Below, piece after piece: positions 23,348-30,553 of a stretch of 30,553 bases of DNA (positions are counted from its first letter, which is position 1; every line of letters begins with the position of its first letter). The notes under the pieces are model-generated. The model searched no databases, was not told the origin of the DNA, and saw only the letters and a list, made by a program, of their open reading frames with translations. A program made the position numbers and the translations under genes. Source of the DNA: Oscillospiraceae bacterium (lineage in GTDB: Bacteria > Bacillota > Clostridia > Oscillospirales > Ruminococcaceae); the NCBI GenBank assembly GCA_016295145.1, contig JAEDLR010000019.1, positions 1 to 30,553 of the forward strand. The letters run 5' to 3'.

Positions 23348-24286
23348 ATGGGATTGATCGTATCGGATCTGTATAAATGCTATGGCAGTAAGGTGGTTGT
23401 GGATCACCTGAGTTTTGAGATGCAGCAGCCTGGTGTATATGCATTGCTTGGCACCAACGGCGCCGGTAAAACCACTTCCATCCGCATGATGCTGAATATG
23501 CTTGCCAAGGATGGCGGCAAGGTGCTGTGGAATGACAATCCACTTTCTGTGGAGACCTGCAATGTGGGGTATCTCGCCGAGGAAAGAGGGCTGTACCCCA
23601 AGGCGGCACTGATGGATCAGCTATTGTATTTTGCAGGGCTGCGGGGTGTAACGGGTGCAGAGGCAAAAAAGCGCATCCGCTACTGGGCAGAGCGTCTGGA
23701 AGCTGTGGAGTATCTGTATCCACCGGCAAAGGGCAGAGCACCTGCCAAATCCAAAAAGGCAGATCAGCTTTCCAAGGGCAATCAGCAAAAAATTCAGTTG
23801 ATGGCGTCTTTGCTCAGTGACCCTGACCTGATCATTTTTGATGAGCCCCTTTCGGGCCTGGACCCTGTAAACGCCGATCTGTTCAAGAGCGTCATCCGCG
23901 AGGAGATCGAAAAGGGCAAGTATATCATCATGTCCAGCCACCAGATGACCACCATTGAAGAATTCTGTACCGATCTGACCATTCTAGACCGCAGCAAGAC
24001 GGTTTTGCAGGGCAATCTTGCCGAGATCAAGAAAAGCTACGGCAGAATCAACCTGCAAATCAAAACGGAAACCGAGATCGCACCGCAGATCGAAAAGGCG
24101 GGGGTTACACTGCTTTCCCGTGTGGGCTTTACTTACGAATGCAAGGTCACCGGAGAGGAACAGGCAAATGCACTACTGCGTCAGCTTGTAAATGACAGCA
24201 TTCAACTGATTGCCTTTGAGCTGCGTGAGCCGAGCCTCCATGAGATCTTTGTGGAAAAGGTTGGTGAACCCCATGAAGCTGAGTAA
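23348..24286 (+). CDS. ABC transporter ATP-binding protein (NatA-like)
   Basis: A 312-residue nucleotide-binding subunit. Walker A is GTNGAGKTTS (about 38-47). The signature motif is LSKGNQQKIQL, a variant of LSGGQ with Lys for the first Gly. Walker B is LIIFDEPLSGLDP and the H-loop is MSSHQM. About 15 extra residues (PPAKGRAPAKSKKADQ), Lys/Ala-rich, sit just before the signature motif. The last 90 residues are an extra domain typical of NatA/DrrA-type exporters. The ATG at 23348 has AGGAAGGA upstream. Its end overlaps the next gene by 14 nt. The two permeases that follow make this an ABC-2 exporter; the substrate is unknown. Confidence 0.92.
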   Translation: MGLIVSDLYKCYGSKVVVDHLSFEMQQPGVYALLGTNGAGKTTSIRMMLNMLAKDGGKVLWNDNPLSVETCNVGYLAEERGLYPKAALMDQLLYFAGLRGVTGAEAKKRIRYWAERLEAVEYLYPPAKGRAPAKSKKADQLSKGNQQKIQLMASLLSDPDLIIFDEPLSGLDPVNADLFKSVIREEIEKGKYIIMSSHQMTTIEEFCTDLTILDRSKTVLQGNLAEIKKSYGRINLQIKTETEIAPQIEKAGVTLLSRVGFTYECKVTGEEQANALLRQLVNDSIQLIAFELREPSLHEIFVEKVGEPHEAE

Positions 24287-25625
24287 CCGACTGCGCGGCA
24301 TGGGTCATGTGTTCCGCTTTTCGGTGCAGCAGCATTATGCCATGATGGGCGTAAAGATTCTGCTGCTGATGCTGTTTGTGATCGCCGTGGCAGCTTTGCC
24401 TGTGGCAAGAATATTCACAGGCAGCGGCAACACAGATATCATGGCGGAAAGCACCGATGTCACCATGCTGTATCTGCGCAATGAAACGGAAATTCCTTTT
24501 GATACGGCATATTTTCAGCAGGACATCTACAAGGACATTACCGTTGTGGAAACCGAATCCAGCAACGAGACCTTCGGGCAGCTTGTGGCAGAATCCAAAG
24601 GCTGCATGGCAGTTGCCGTCACTGCCGATGCCCAGACGGGGCTTTCGGTGGAGGGCTTCTATGCTGCGGATTCCGAACTGGACGAGTTTGATGTGGATTC
24701 CGTAACGGCTGCCGTTGCCGAAACACTGCGTCACAGTATGCTTGCCCAGGCAGGGGTTGATGCAAATCAACTGGAGATGCTGAATTCCGAAATCTCCATG
24801 AAGGTATCCGATCTGTCCGACTACCGCCCCGAAGAGAATGAAAACGGCGTAGATACCGCTACATTCGGCATGGTTTCCACGTATTACTCCATGCTGGTAA
24901 TGATTATGGGCTCTCTTGCAATGGGCTATATCTTCCAGTTGTGTGTGGATGAGAAATCCTCCAAACTGGTGGAGCTGCTGATGGTCAGCATTTCCCCTGC
25001 GGCGCTGCTCTTTGGCAAGATTCTGGCGGTAACGCTGTTTATCACGGTGGGCATTGTTCTGGTGCTGATCGGTCTGTGCATCTCCTATGCGGTAGCCAAA
25101 GCCACCGGCAGCACACAGTTCATTCAGGAATTGCTGGATTCCATGTCCATCACCAATATCGTCAATGAGGTACACGTGGGCACGCTGCTCATCATGCTGT
25201 TCTCTGTCTTCATCGGCTATGCGACCCTCGCGCTGCTTTGCAGCATCCCCGCTGCGTGCTGTTCCAAGAACGAGGACATCCAGACCGTGAGCATTTATAC
25301 GGTGCTGTTTATCATGGTGGGATATATGGCAGGCGCCTTTGTACCAATGTTTGAAAGTTCTGCAGCGGATACATTCTTCTCGCTGTGCCCGTACTTCTCC
25401 ATCTTTATGGCACCTGCCAACTACATCTGCGGCAAGTTGAGCCTGCCACTGCTGGTCGTTTCGTGGGTGATCTCCATTGCGTTTATGTTTGTGCTGCTGC
25501 TCATCGCCGATAAGGTATACCATATGATGATCCTGCACAGAGGCGCACCGCCCAAGCTGAAAAATCTCATTGGTATGTGGCGGCAGGATAAGACAAACAA
25601 GGAGGTGCCCCATGAAAAAGCGTAA
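24273..25625 (+). CDS. ABC-2 type permease, first (NatB-like)
   Basis: A 450-residue permease. One N-terminal membrane segment (about 27-48, VKILLLMLFVIAVAALPVARIF) is followed by a large extracytoplasmic domain of roughly 160 residues (about 50-210). Five or six further segments follow (about 218-430), including MLVMIMGSLAMGYIFQLC and VVSWVISIAFMFVLLLIADKV. The sequence DEKSSKLVELLMVSISPAALLFGKILAVTLF is the conserved cytoplasmic loop of the NatB/COG1668 family, which contacts the ATPase. The start overlaps the ATPase gene by 14 nt, suggesting coupling; the SD is weak (GGTGA). Confidence 0.9.
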   Translation: MKLSNRLRGMGHVFRFSVQQHYAMMGVKILLLMLFVIAVAALPVARIFTGSGNTDIMAESTDVTMLYLRNETEIPFDTAYFQQDIYKDITVVETESSNETFGQLVAESKGCMAVAVTADAQTGLSVEGFYAADSELDEFDVDSVTAAVAETLRHSMLAQAGVDANQLEMLNSEISMKVSDLSDYRPEENENGVDTATFGMVSTYYSMLVMIMGSLAMGYIFQLCVDEKSSKLVELLMVSISPAALLFGKILAVTLFITVGIVLVLIGLCISYAVAKATGSTQFIQELLDSMSITNIVNEVHVGTLLIMLFSVFIGYATLALLCSIPAACCSKNEDIQTVSIYTVLFIMVGYMAGAFVPMFESSAADTFFSLCPYFSIFMAPANYICGKLSLPLLVVSWVISIAFMFVLLLIADKVYHMMILHRGAPPKLKNLIGMWRQDKTNKEVPHEKA

Positions 25626-26997
25626 TTCTTTGGCGGGTACATTCCGCATTTTCCGCTTCACCCTGTGGCAATGTTGCTCCCAGAAGGCGTGGCTTGCCAC
25701 CACAGTCATGCTCGGCGCGCTGCTGCTCATCGGTATTCCCCTGCTGCTTTTGCTCAGCGTAAAGCTTGAGGGAGACAGTACAGAGGATGTGAAACAACCT
25801 TTCCGCACAGTGTATGTTTGCGACGAAACCGAGGGCTCTGCCGATTATTCCGCACTGACCCAGGATGCTGCCACAGAGGAACCGATTACCTACACGCTGA
25901 TGGATAGTTTCAACGAAGCAAAAGCGGCTCTGGAACAGGCAGACCCCGACACCTCGGCACTGCTGCACATTACCCGTGAGGAATCTGCCTATGCGCTGAC
26001 CCTTTGCCTTGCCGATGATACGGCAATCACACAAGAGGATGCCTATGCTCTTGCGGATGCCATTGAGGCAGCGTTCCCCATGATTCTGGTGCAGAAAACA
26101 CAGCTTACCCCCCAGCAGCTCGGGGTTTATGCAACCCCTGTGGTCAGTATTACCGGGCAGCTCAATGCAGACGGTACGGCGGCAGAAGGAAAAGACATCG
26201 CGACACAGATCATCGAGTTTGCGTTCCCGTTCTTTATCATTATGCTGATGTACTTTATGGTACTGTTCTACGGTCAGAGCGTGGCAAACAGTGTGCTGCT
26301 GGAGAAAACCTCCAAGCTGATGGATACCATGCTCACCGCGGTACACCCCTTTGCGCTGATTTTCGGCAAGCTGTTTGCGGTAACATTCAGTGCGTTTTTG
26401 CAAATTCTCATCTGGCTGATCTCCGGCGTATTCGGCTGCATCATCGGTATGCTTGCCGCGTTGGATGCGGTGCCGGATACCGATAATTCCATTGTCACCA
26501 CACTGAATACCCTAAGCGAAAACCAGTCGATCTTCACCGTAAAGGGCATTGTGCTTGCCGTCATCTTCATCGGACTGGGCATTCTGCTTTACTGCGCCCT
26601 TTCCTCTATCAGCGGCGCACTGGCTTCCAAGGCAGAGGATCTGGGCAAAACCAACTATATCTTTGTGCTTGTGCTGCTGTTCAGCTTCTTCATGTGTCTT
26701 GGCTCGCCCAATACCAGTAACTCCATGATCTCCACTGCGCCATGGCTCAACTACTTCCCCTTTACTGCCATTCTGGTGGTACCCGGTCAGCTTCTTCTGG
26801 GGCAGATAACCGCCCTGCAAACGGTGATCTCCATGGCGATTATGCTGTTTTCCATTGTGGCAATCATCTGGATTGCGGCAACCATTTACCGTCTGATGGT
26901 GCTGTATCGCGGCAAGGTGCCGAATATCAAAACCCTGCTTGCGATGCTGAAAAAATCCCCTGCCGGAGATGCACCCCACAACGATCCGGCACCGTGA
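25612..26997 (+). CDS. ABC-2 type permease, second (NatB-like)
   Basis: A 461-residue protein with the same plan as the preceding permease: one N-terminal segment (about 29-49), a long external domain (about 50-195) and six C-terminal segments. Its loop EKTSKLMDTMLTAVHPFALIFGKLFAVTFSAFLQ corresponds to EKSSKLVELLMVSISPAALLFGK of the first permease. The two are clearly related but distinct, so they probably form a heterodimer with the single ATPase gene serving both. The ATG at 25612 has AAGGAGG 7 nt upstream and again overlaps the upstream gene by exactly 14 nt. No terminator is evident before the next promoter. Confidence 0.9.
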   Translation: MKKRNSLAGTFRIFRFTLWQCCSQKAWLATTVMLGALLLIGIPLLLLLSVKLEGDSTEDVKQPFRTVYVCDETEGSADYSALTQDAATEEPITYTLMDSFNEAKAALEQADPDTSALLHITREESAYALTLCLADDTAITQEDAYALADAIEAAFPMILVQKTQLTPQQLGVYATPVVSITGQLNADGTAAEGKDIATQIIEFAFPFFIIMLMYFMVLFYGQSVANSVLLEKTSKLMDTMLTAVHPFALIFGKLFAVTFSAFLQILIWLISGVFGCIIGMLAALDAVPDTDNSIVTTLNTLSENQSIFTVKGIVLAVIFIGLGILLYCALSSISGALASKAEDLGKTNYIFVLVLLFSFFMCLGSPNTSNSMISTAPWLNYFPFTAILVVPGQLLLGQITALQTVISMAIMLFSIVAIIWIAATIYRLMVLYRGKVPNIKTLLAMLKKSPAGDAPHNDPAP

Positions 26998-27031
26998 ACG
27001 CATATACACACAGTATACACCGAAATTTCAC

Positions 27032-27060
27032 TTGACATTTCCCCCGACTTTGTGTATAAT
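27032..27060 (+). promoter_or_regulatory. Perfect-consensus sigma-A promoter of the cohesin-like lipoprotein
   Basis: TTGACA (27032-27037), exactly 17 nt and TATAAT (27055-27060), the full consensus at both boxes, 70 nt before the ATG. It implies strong expression unless repressed. Confidence 0.92.
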
Positions 27061-27129
27061 GGGATAGAACAAGCAAAATTGCCAGAACGCATTGTACCGA
27101 AATGCAAATACAGAAAGGAGATTCTAAAA

Positions 27130-27915
27130 ATGAATCGTTTCTTGAAACAATTGGTCGCTATCGCACTGGTTGGTGCAATGGCCCTGCCTACTGTGAGCTG
27201 CAGCAAGGATGAAAGTTCCCTTGAGGGTGTTTCCACCGACAGCAACGGCATGATCAACTTTGATCTGACCCTGACCCCTGACCCCAACATTCCTCCCCAG
27301 CAGACCACGGCTCCTGTGGTAACCACCACCGTGGATGCAAACGGTGATATCTTTGCCAACAAGACCGATATCAACGGCAGCACTGTCACCACAGACGGCG
27401 GTACACCTGTAACCGAGCCCTATACCGGCACCACCCTGGCAACCTCCTACGCAGAGCAGAACTATCAGCCTAAGGAGCAGAACTATCAGGCACTGTGGCT
27501 GGATATGTCCCAGAAAAAGGACTTTGTATTTGACGGTCAGTTCCTCGTATTCAACGCAAAGATTGCCGATAACGCGCCCGACGGCGTGTACCCCATCAAC
27601 ATCTTCCACACCGACTTTGCAAACTACGATGCAGAATCCCTGAAGGTTAGCACCAATGTGGGCTATGTATGCGTCAATGCCACCGCACCCCAGGTGGAAA
27701 AGGTCATTGGCGACAGCCTGACGGTCTCCGCCAATACCGTCAGCGGCAAGCCCGGTGATACCGTGCAGATTATCTTTGAGCTGAACAACAACCCCGGCTT
27801 TGTGGGCTTCAACTTTATGTTCAACTATGACGGCAACGCCATCAGCATCACGGAGGGCGGCGCAGGCAAGGATTTCGCAACCCGTGCAAATCTCACCGCA
27901 CATGAGCTGAAGTAA
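27130..27915 (+). CDS. Lipoprotein with cohesin-like segments in swapped order
   Basis: This 261-residue protein has a signal peptide ending in LPTVSC, making Cys24 a probable lipid-attachment site. A Thr/Pro/Asp-rich linker covers about 45-110. Residues about 113-182 (YQALWLDMSQKKDFVFDGQFLVFNAKIADNAPDGVYPINI...VGYVCVN) resemble the C-terminal half of a cohesin domain. Residues 196-250 (LTVSANTVSGKPGDTVQIIFELNN...FNFMFNYDGNAISI) resemble the N-terminal half. The order is therefore tail then head: a circularly permuted cohesin, or the end of one cohesin joined to the start of the next after deletion. Known cohesins run about 140 residues and bind dockerins of cellulosomal proteins; binding here is unproven. 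SD AAGGAG lies 9 nt upstream, and the gene is monocistronic with its own promoter and terminator. Confidence 0.8.
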   Translation: MNRFLKQLVAIALVGAMALPTVSCSKDESSLEGVSTDSNGMINFDLTLTPDPNIPPQQTTAPVVTTTVDANGDIFANKTDINGSTVTTDGGTPVTEPYTGTTLATSYAEQNYQPKEQNYQALWLDMSQKKDFVFDGQFLVFNAKIADNAPDGVYPINIFHTDFANYDAESLKVSTNVGYVCVNATAPQVEKVIGDSLTVSANTVSGKPGDTVQIIFELNNNPGFVGFNFMFNYDGNAISITEGGAGKDFATRANLTAHELK

Positions 27916-27947
27916 TCTGCGATCCACAGTCAGAGATACAAACATCA

Positions 27948-27980
27948 GCCACCTTTGCGCAATGCAGAGGTGGCTTTTTT
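27948..27980 (+). terminator. Intrinsic terminator of the cohesin-like lipoprotein gene
   Basis: GCCACCT (27948-27954) pairs with AGGTGGC (27968-27974), followed by six T residues, 33 nt past the stop codon. Confidence 0.9.
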
Positions 27981-27989
27981 GTTGGAGAT

Positions 27990-28024
27990 AAAAATCGTAC
28001 CCCCGATCCTGTGTCGGAGGTACG
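27990..28024 (-). terminator. Intrinsic terminator of the asparagine synthetase gene
   Basis: On the minus strand CGTACC and CCGA pair with TCGG and GGTACG (28024-27996, one bulged position on each side), followed by ATTTTT. It lies just past the stop at 28047. Confidence 0.82.
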
Positions 28025-28046
28025 GTCGCTTTTTGGTTGATGGGCA

Positions 28047-29585
28047 TTAGCGTTTGACGAAATACTCCTCATACCACACAAGGAAAGTGTAAATCGTCCA
28101 GATCTTGCGCCACAAATCGGAGTTACCCTCTATGTATTCGCGGAAGATCGACTCCACCTCATCCATATGGAAGAACTTGGCGGCAATGTCGCTTTGCAGC
28201 AGGCGGCGCACGTCTGCATTGTAGCGCTCATCGGCAAGCCACATACGAATCGGCACCACAAAGCCCAGCTTTTTGCGGAAGGCAATCTCCTCGGGCAGCA
28301 CCTTTGCGGCAGCGTTACGCATAGCGATCTTGTTCTGTCCCTCTGCCACCTTATAGCAGGAGGGCATACGAGATGCAATATCAAACACCCGGCGGTCGGT
28401 CATGGGCATACGAACTTCCAGACCGGCAGCGGTACTCATTTTATCCACATTCAGGTAAATATCGCCCTCAAGCCAAAGCTGAATATCCACATCGGACATT
28501 TTGGAAAGAGGATCCGCGCCCTCGTTTTCCGCATAGATCTCACGGGCAAGGTCAATGGGCAGCACAGTGGGATCGTAGTGCAGCAGCAGGCGCTGCTTCT
28601 CTTCCTCTTTCATAATGTTGGTGTTGCCCACATAGAAATTCTTGAGATTGTCTCCGTAGACGGCTGCACGGGCATACATATTGTAGCCACCGAAGAACTC
28701 ATCGGCGCCCTCACCGGAATAGCAAAGCTTGGTATGCTTGGCGGTCTCGCGACAACCAATGGTGAATACAATGGCAGAAGCATCACCCAGAGGCTGCTCC
28801 ATGTGATACATCACATAGGGCACAATGTCAAAGAACTGCTCAGGGGTCACAATGCAGCGGTTGCAGGTTCTACCCAGCAGATCGGCAGTTTGCTTTGCCA
28901 GCACGGATTCATCGAAGCGTTCCTCCTCGTAGCCGCAGGTATTGGCTGCCTTTGCATCGGAAAGCGCCAGCACATAGGAGGAATCCACGCCCCCCGAAAG
29001 GAACGATTCTGCTGTTTCGTCCGGCTCTTTGACCTCAGCCATCATCTGCTGCATGGTCGTGTGAATCTCATCCGCCCACTGCTCCAGTGTAGGATTTGTA
29101 TCCGGGTGGAATTCCGGCTTCCAGTACCGGTTAATGGTACATTTGCCGTCTTTGAACACCAGACAGCGCCCGGGCATCAGCTTTTTCAAGCCCACAAAGA
29201 AGGTTTCCTCACCTGCCACATAGGTCATGGTGAGGTAGTATTGCAGCATCTTTTCATTGAGCTGCTTTACAAAACCATCCTGCTCCATAATTGTGCGGAT
29301 CATGGTACTGCACAGGAGTTTTCCGTCCGCAGTCAGGTAATAATAAAAGGGCTTCGTGCCGAACTGGTCGCGGATACACACCATTGCGTTCTGTTCGGGA
29401 TCCCACAGGGCAAAGGCAAACATACCGTACAGATGATTGCCCATCTCGGTACCCCACGCCGCATATGCCGCTTGCAGAATCTGCATTTCACGCTCCTCGC
29501 GGGGCAAGGCATCATCAATGCCAAGCTCTGCGCAAAGGGCCCGATGATTGCGGATATGTCCTCTGTATTCCTTGATTTCTACCAT
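28047..29585 (-). CDS. Asparagine synthetase homologue lacking the N-terminal glutaminase cysteine
   Basis: A 512-residue protein of the AsnB family. The C-terminal synthetase domain is intact: PP-loop FLSGGVDSS (about 195-203), CYSGEGADEFFGGYNMY, DVDIQLWLEGDIYLNVDKMSTAAGLEVRMPMTDRRVFDIA and RKKLGFVVPIRMWL. The N-terminal domain is shortened. It starts MVEIKEYRGHIRNHRALCAELG and then matches YGMFAFALWD, skipping the MCGI/MCGF segment whose Cys2 is the glutaminase nucleophile. The enzyme should therefore be ammonia-dependent or take nitrogen from another donor. The start at 29585 is set by GAGGTG 7 nt upstream; even the longer frame from 29600 (MRCVAM) does not restore an MCGx start. No gene symbol is given because the nitrogen source may differ from AsnB. 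Confidence 0.88.
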   Translation of the reverse strand: MVEIKEYRGHIRNHRALCAELGIDDALPREEREMQILQAAYAAWGTEMGNHLYGMFAFALWDPEQNAMVCIRDQFGTKPFYYYLTADGKLLCSTMIRTIMEQDGFVKQLNEKMLQYYLTMTYVAGEETFFVGLKKLMPGRCLVFKDGKCTINRYWKPEFHPDTNPTLEQWADEIHTTMQQMMAEVKEPDETAESFLSGGVDSSYVLALSDAKAANTCGYEEERFDESVLAKQTADLLGRTCNRCIVTPEQFFDIVPYVMYHMEQPLGDASAIVFTIGCRETAKHTKLCYSGEGADEFFGGYNMYARAAVYGDNLKNFYVGNTNIMKEEEKQRLLLHYDPTVLPIDLAREIYAENEGADPLSKMSDVDIQLWLEGDIYLNVDKMSTAAGLEVRMPMTDRRVFDIASRMPSCYKVAEGQNKIAMRNAAAKVLPEEIAFRKKLGFVVPIRMWLADERYNADVRRLLQSDIAAKFFHMDEVESIFREYIEGNSDLWRKIWTIYTFLVWYEEYFVKR

Positions 29586-29657
29586 AGCAACGCACCTCAC
29601 ACCTTATTGATTATCTGCTTTCATGATATGCAATCATCAACGATTCCATACGCGTTT

Positions 29658-29686
29658 AGTTTAACACATTGTCAATCAATTGTCAA
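29658..29686 (-). promoter_or_regulatory. Sigma-A-type promoter of the asparagine synthetase gene
   Basis: On the minus strand a perfect TTGACA (29686-29681), 17 nt and TAAACT (29663-29658). A second TTGACAA follows inside the spacer, making a direct repeat of TTGACAAT/TTGACAAT that could serve as a regulator site. There is no T-box leader. Confidence 0.75.
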
Positions 29687-29824
29687 GCGTTTTTGGTTCT
29701 CAACCACCCTACAAATATTCGATATTGCCCCTTTGAAAAACGGCAAAATCTGTAAGGAAACCGGCTGCATTTTTCTCGATTTACAACATATGCTAGCCTT
29801 GCAACCCCAAAAGGAGGAACCGTT

Positions 29825-30553
29825 ATGCAATCGTACAAGGAAAAACTGAAAAAAATCTACGCGCCATTAAGCGGTACAGTCCTTCCGCTGGAAAAAGTCC
29901 CCGACCCTGTATTCTCTGAAAAAATCCTCGGTGACGGCTGTGCCATCGTACCCACTGACGGCAGAATTTATGCACCTGTGGAGGGCACTGTTACTTCTGT
30001 CACGGAATCCAAGCACGCATACGGCATCACAACGGAAGGGGGCGAAAGCGTCCTCATACATTTCGGGCTAGAAACCGTATCTCTTGGGGGAGAATGCTTT
30101 ATCCCATATGTGAAAAAGGGCGATCGGGTCAGGATCGGTGATCTGATCGCCGAAGCCGATATCGACAAAATCAAGGATCAGGGGCTTGATGTGATTACCC
30201 CTGTCATACTATGCGGCGATGAGATGATGGGCAAAATCAGCGTGGCTACAGGCAATATTGTGCACGGTGGGGCATTGATGGAAATCCATCGGGAGGAGGC
30301 TTCTCCCAAGGAAGATCACACTGCGACCAAACATTCTCCTACCCCTGGAAAAGCACAGGGCAAGCATTTTGATTTTCTTCAGCGGCTGGGCAAGGTGCTG
30401 ATGACCGTGATTGCGGTAATGCCTGCAGCGGGTCTGATGATCAGCATCGGGAAACTGGTCGCGATGCTTGGGGGCAATCTTGCTGTTGTTGCAGCGATTG
30501 CAGCGGTCATGGAGGGCATCGGCTGGGCGATCATCGGCAATCTGCATATTCTG
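29825..30553 (+). CDS. PTS sugar permease, EIIA-EIIC of the glucose family (partial, runs off the right edge)
   Basis: 243 codons are visible. Residues about 10-150 are an EIIA(Glc)-type domain: IYAPLSGTVLPLEKVPDPVFSEKILGDG, the active-site VLIHFGLETVSL with phosphorylated His79, and a C-terminal GDLIAEADIDKIKDQGLD. A polar linker (about 154-178) leads into the first EIIC segments (FDFLQRLGKVLMTVIAVMPAAGLMISIGKL). Putting EIIA at the N-terminus is less usual than EIIC-EIIB-EIIA. The specificity (glucose, N-acetylglucosamine or a related sugar) cannot be told from this part. SD AAGGAGG lies 7 nt ahead of the ATG. No clear promoter, RAT antiterminator or cre site is visible in the 238-bp gap. 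Confidence 0.9.
   Translation, partial: MQSYKEKLKKIYAPLSGTVLPLEKVPDPVFSEKILGDGCAIVPTDGRIYAPVEGTVTSVTESKHAYGITTEGGESVLIHFGLETVSLGGECFIPYVKKGDRVRIGDLIAEADIDKIKDQGLDVITPVILCGDEMMGKISVATGNIVHGGALMEIHREEASPKEDHTATKHSPTPGKAQGKHFDFLQRLGKVLMTVIAVMPAAGLMISIGKLVAMLGGNLAVVAAIAAVMEGIGWAIIGNLHIL

Noticed and set aside
29586..29824. Looked for a T-box leader (asparagine gene) and a RAT antiterminator site (PTS gene)
   Set aside because: No T-box sequence or specifier structure, and no convincing RAT/terminator pair, can be seen.
28167..29849. A 560-codon plus-strand frame opposite the asparagine synthetase gene
   Set aside because: No SD and no domain; the minus-strand gene carries all synthetase motifs.

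Overview
This window looks like a chromosomal piece of a Gram-positive anaerobe of the class Clostridia, most likely a Ruminococcus-like member of the Oscillospiraceae. The grounds are strong purine-rich Shine-Dalgarno sites, primary-sigma promoters of the TTGACA/TATAAT type with 17-bp spacers, and secreted proteins with threonine-rich linkers. A BspA-type leucine-rich-repeat subtilase, a cohesin-like lipoprotein, a MecA-type adaptor and the dgt-dnaG-rpoD cluster point the same way. The assignment is an inference from gene content; there is no rRNA gene here. Composition is fairly even, so most of the window reads as ordinary core chromosome.

Layout. Positions 1-4958 (minus strand) hold a putative secreted TIM-barrel protein followed by a very large secreted subtilisin-like protease that runs off the left edge. 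A MecA-like adaptor (+) and ribulose-phosphate epimerase (-) follow. At 6514-6936 a consensus promoter drives only a short remnant that begins like a FucU/RbsD mutarotase, with a small unknown gene opposite it. A membrane protein and a PdaA-like polysaccharide deacetylase come next (7004-8341). Then there is a phage/plasmid-style replication protein (8574-9485) that carries iteron-like repeats and a pentanucleotide array inside its coding sequence, and an RluA-family pseudouridine synthase.

Positions 10567-13163 (-) carry rpsO and pnp, with a structured rpsO leader. nadB, nadC and an SGNH-hydrolase lipoprotein form an operon at 13513-17147 (+). They converge on the macromolecular-synthesis cluster dgt-dnaG-rpoD-rpoD at 17221-22408 (-), in which the primary sigma factor gene is tandemly duplicated. 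A small integral membrane protein (-) is divergent from a three-gene ABC exporter operon (23348-26997, +).

The right end holds a lipoprotein whose cohesin-like segments are in swapped order and an asparagine synthetase homologue that lacks the glutaminase cysteine. The window ends in a PTS permease of EIIA-EIIC arrangement.

The observations I rate highest are the iteron/pentamer region inside the replication-protein gene, the swapped-order cohesin lipoprotein, the tandem rpoD pair with a perfectly conserved 59-bp tract, and the Cys-less asparagine synthetase. RNA-level oddities include a possible Shine-Dalgarno-sequestering switch at 4969-5005 and a pseudoknot-capable rpsO leader. None of these has been tested by any search; all rest on reading the sequence.
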